Below are positions 63,901-64,000 of a DNA stretch of 64,000 nt, piece by piece. The DNA is taken from the NCBI RefSeq assembly GCF_901933205.1, contig NC_044573.1:37172993-37236992 (forward strand), in the 5' to 3' direction. The DNA is from Camarhynchus parvulus (lineage: Eukaryota; Chordata; Aves; Passeriformes; Thraupidae). A model generated the notes under the pieces. The model worked only from the letters and a program-made list of their open reading frames with translations. It did no database searches and was not told the DNA's origin. Made by a program: the position numbers and the translations under genes. The first letter of the stretch is position 1; each line of letters begins with the position of its first letter.

Positions 63901-64000
63901 GAAATGTATCACCATTACTTCCAGACAGTGATTTTTTTTGCTACTTCTTTGAAAGAACGATGAAAGCTGTGTAAGCTCATTAGCAGAGCATGTGTGTAGG
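60913..64000. other. Noncoding DNA to the window end, no gene recognised
   Basis: No supported gene. A (CAAAA)n-type A-rich tract lies at 61939-61986. A G+C-richer patch at 62790-62940 has overlapping short open frames on both strands that match nothing I know. No splice-site pair with an open, phase-consistent exon stands out. Confidence 0.6.
61939..61986 (+). repeat. (CAAAA)n-type A-rich tract
   Basis: A10, then several CAAAA units, then A-runs broken by CC and ending AACCCC. It may be the tail of an unrecognised retrocopy on the plus strand. No polyadenylation signal is evident just upstream. Confidence 0.85.

Overview
This window looks like AT-rich, CpG-poor vertebrate nuclear DNA, almost certainly from a bird. 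The evidence is five copies of CR1 LINE 3' ends, the dominant avian retrotransposon. The least decayed copy (41288-41536) ends in the diagnostic short repeat ATTCTGTGATTCTGA. There is no bacterial-style gene density, no rRNA or recognisable tRNA, no CRISPR array and no CpG island. I found no protein-coding gene that I can support. Every non-repeat open frame is 120 codons or shorter, which is about what chance gives in 64 kb of AT-rich DNA read in six frames, and none matches a protein family I recognise. The window is best read as an intergenic desert or the inside of a very long intron.

Layout. Positions 1-14868 are single-copy-looking noncoding DNA with a few short hairpins and a possible old hAT transposon end near 12883. 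Two CR1 fragments follow, at 14869-15092 (minus) and 16229-16401 (plus). From 20.3 to 24.6 kb lies the most striking part: three pentamer-based simple-repeat loci in 4.3 kb. These are (ATTCT)n at 20309-20387, a G/A-only tract with (GGGGA)n at 21015-21245, and a 2.1-kb pyrimidine-rich array at 22500-24577. The big array runs from (TTTTC)n through (TTTCC)n to (TTCCC)n. Its middle is a mosaic in which about 70 copies of the 11-mer TTGAAATTTCC are set among the pentamers. Between the second and third loci sits a 33-bp direct repeat pair (21707 and 22151).

Positions 24.6-41.3 kb are again plain noncoding sequence, with a perfect 15-bp-stem hairpin at 36963-36996. A CR1 copy lies at 41288-41536. 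From 54 to 61 kb are two diverged copies of an unnamed dispersed repeat that share a 59-bp core and a T/G-rich (A-tail-like on the minus strand) side (54121-54269 and 58514-58689). The second copy abuts a CR1. The same stretch holds a 220-bp AT-only region (56424-56645) and another CR1 fragment (60798-60912).

There is no pathway or operon to describe. The possible novelty is structural. The 2.1-kb array mixes a pentamer with a self-complementary GAAATTTC insert, which gives it a dense lattice of nTTCn/nGAAn units. That arrangement resembles heat-shock-factor half sites, and it also creates TTCNNNGAA (STAT-type) spacing. This functional reading is inference; the repeat architecture itself is directly visible.
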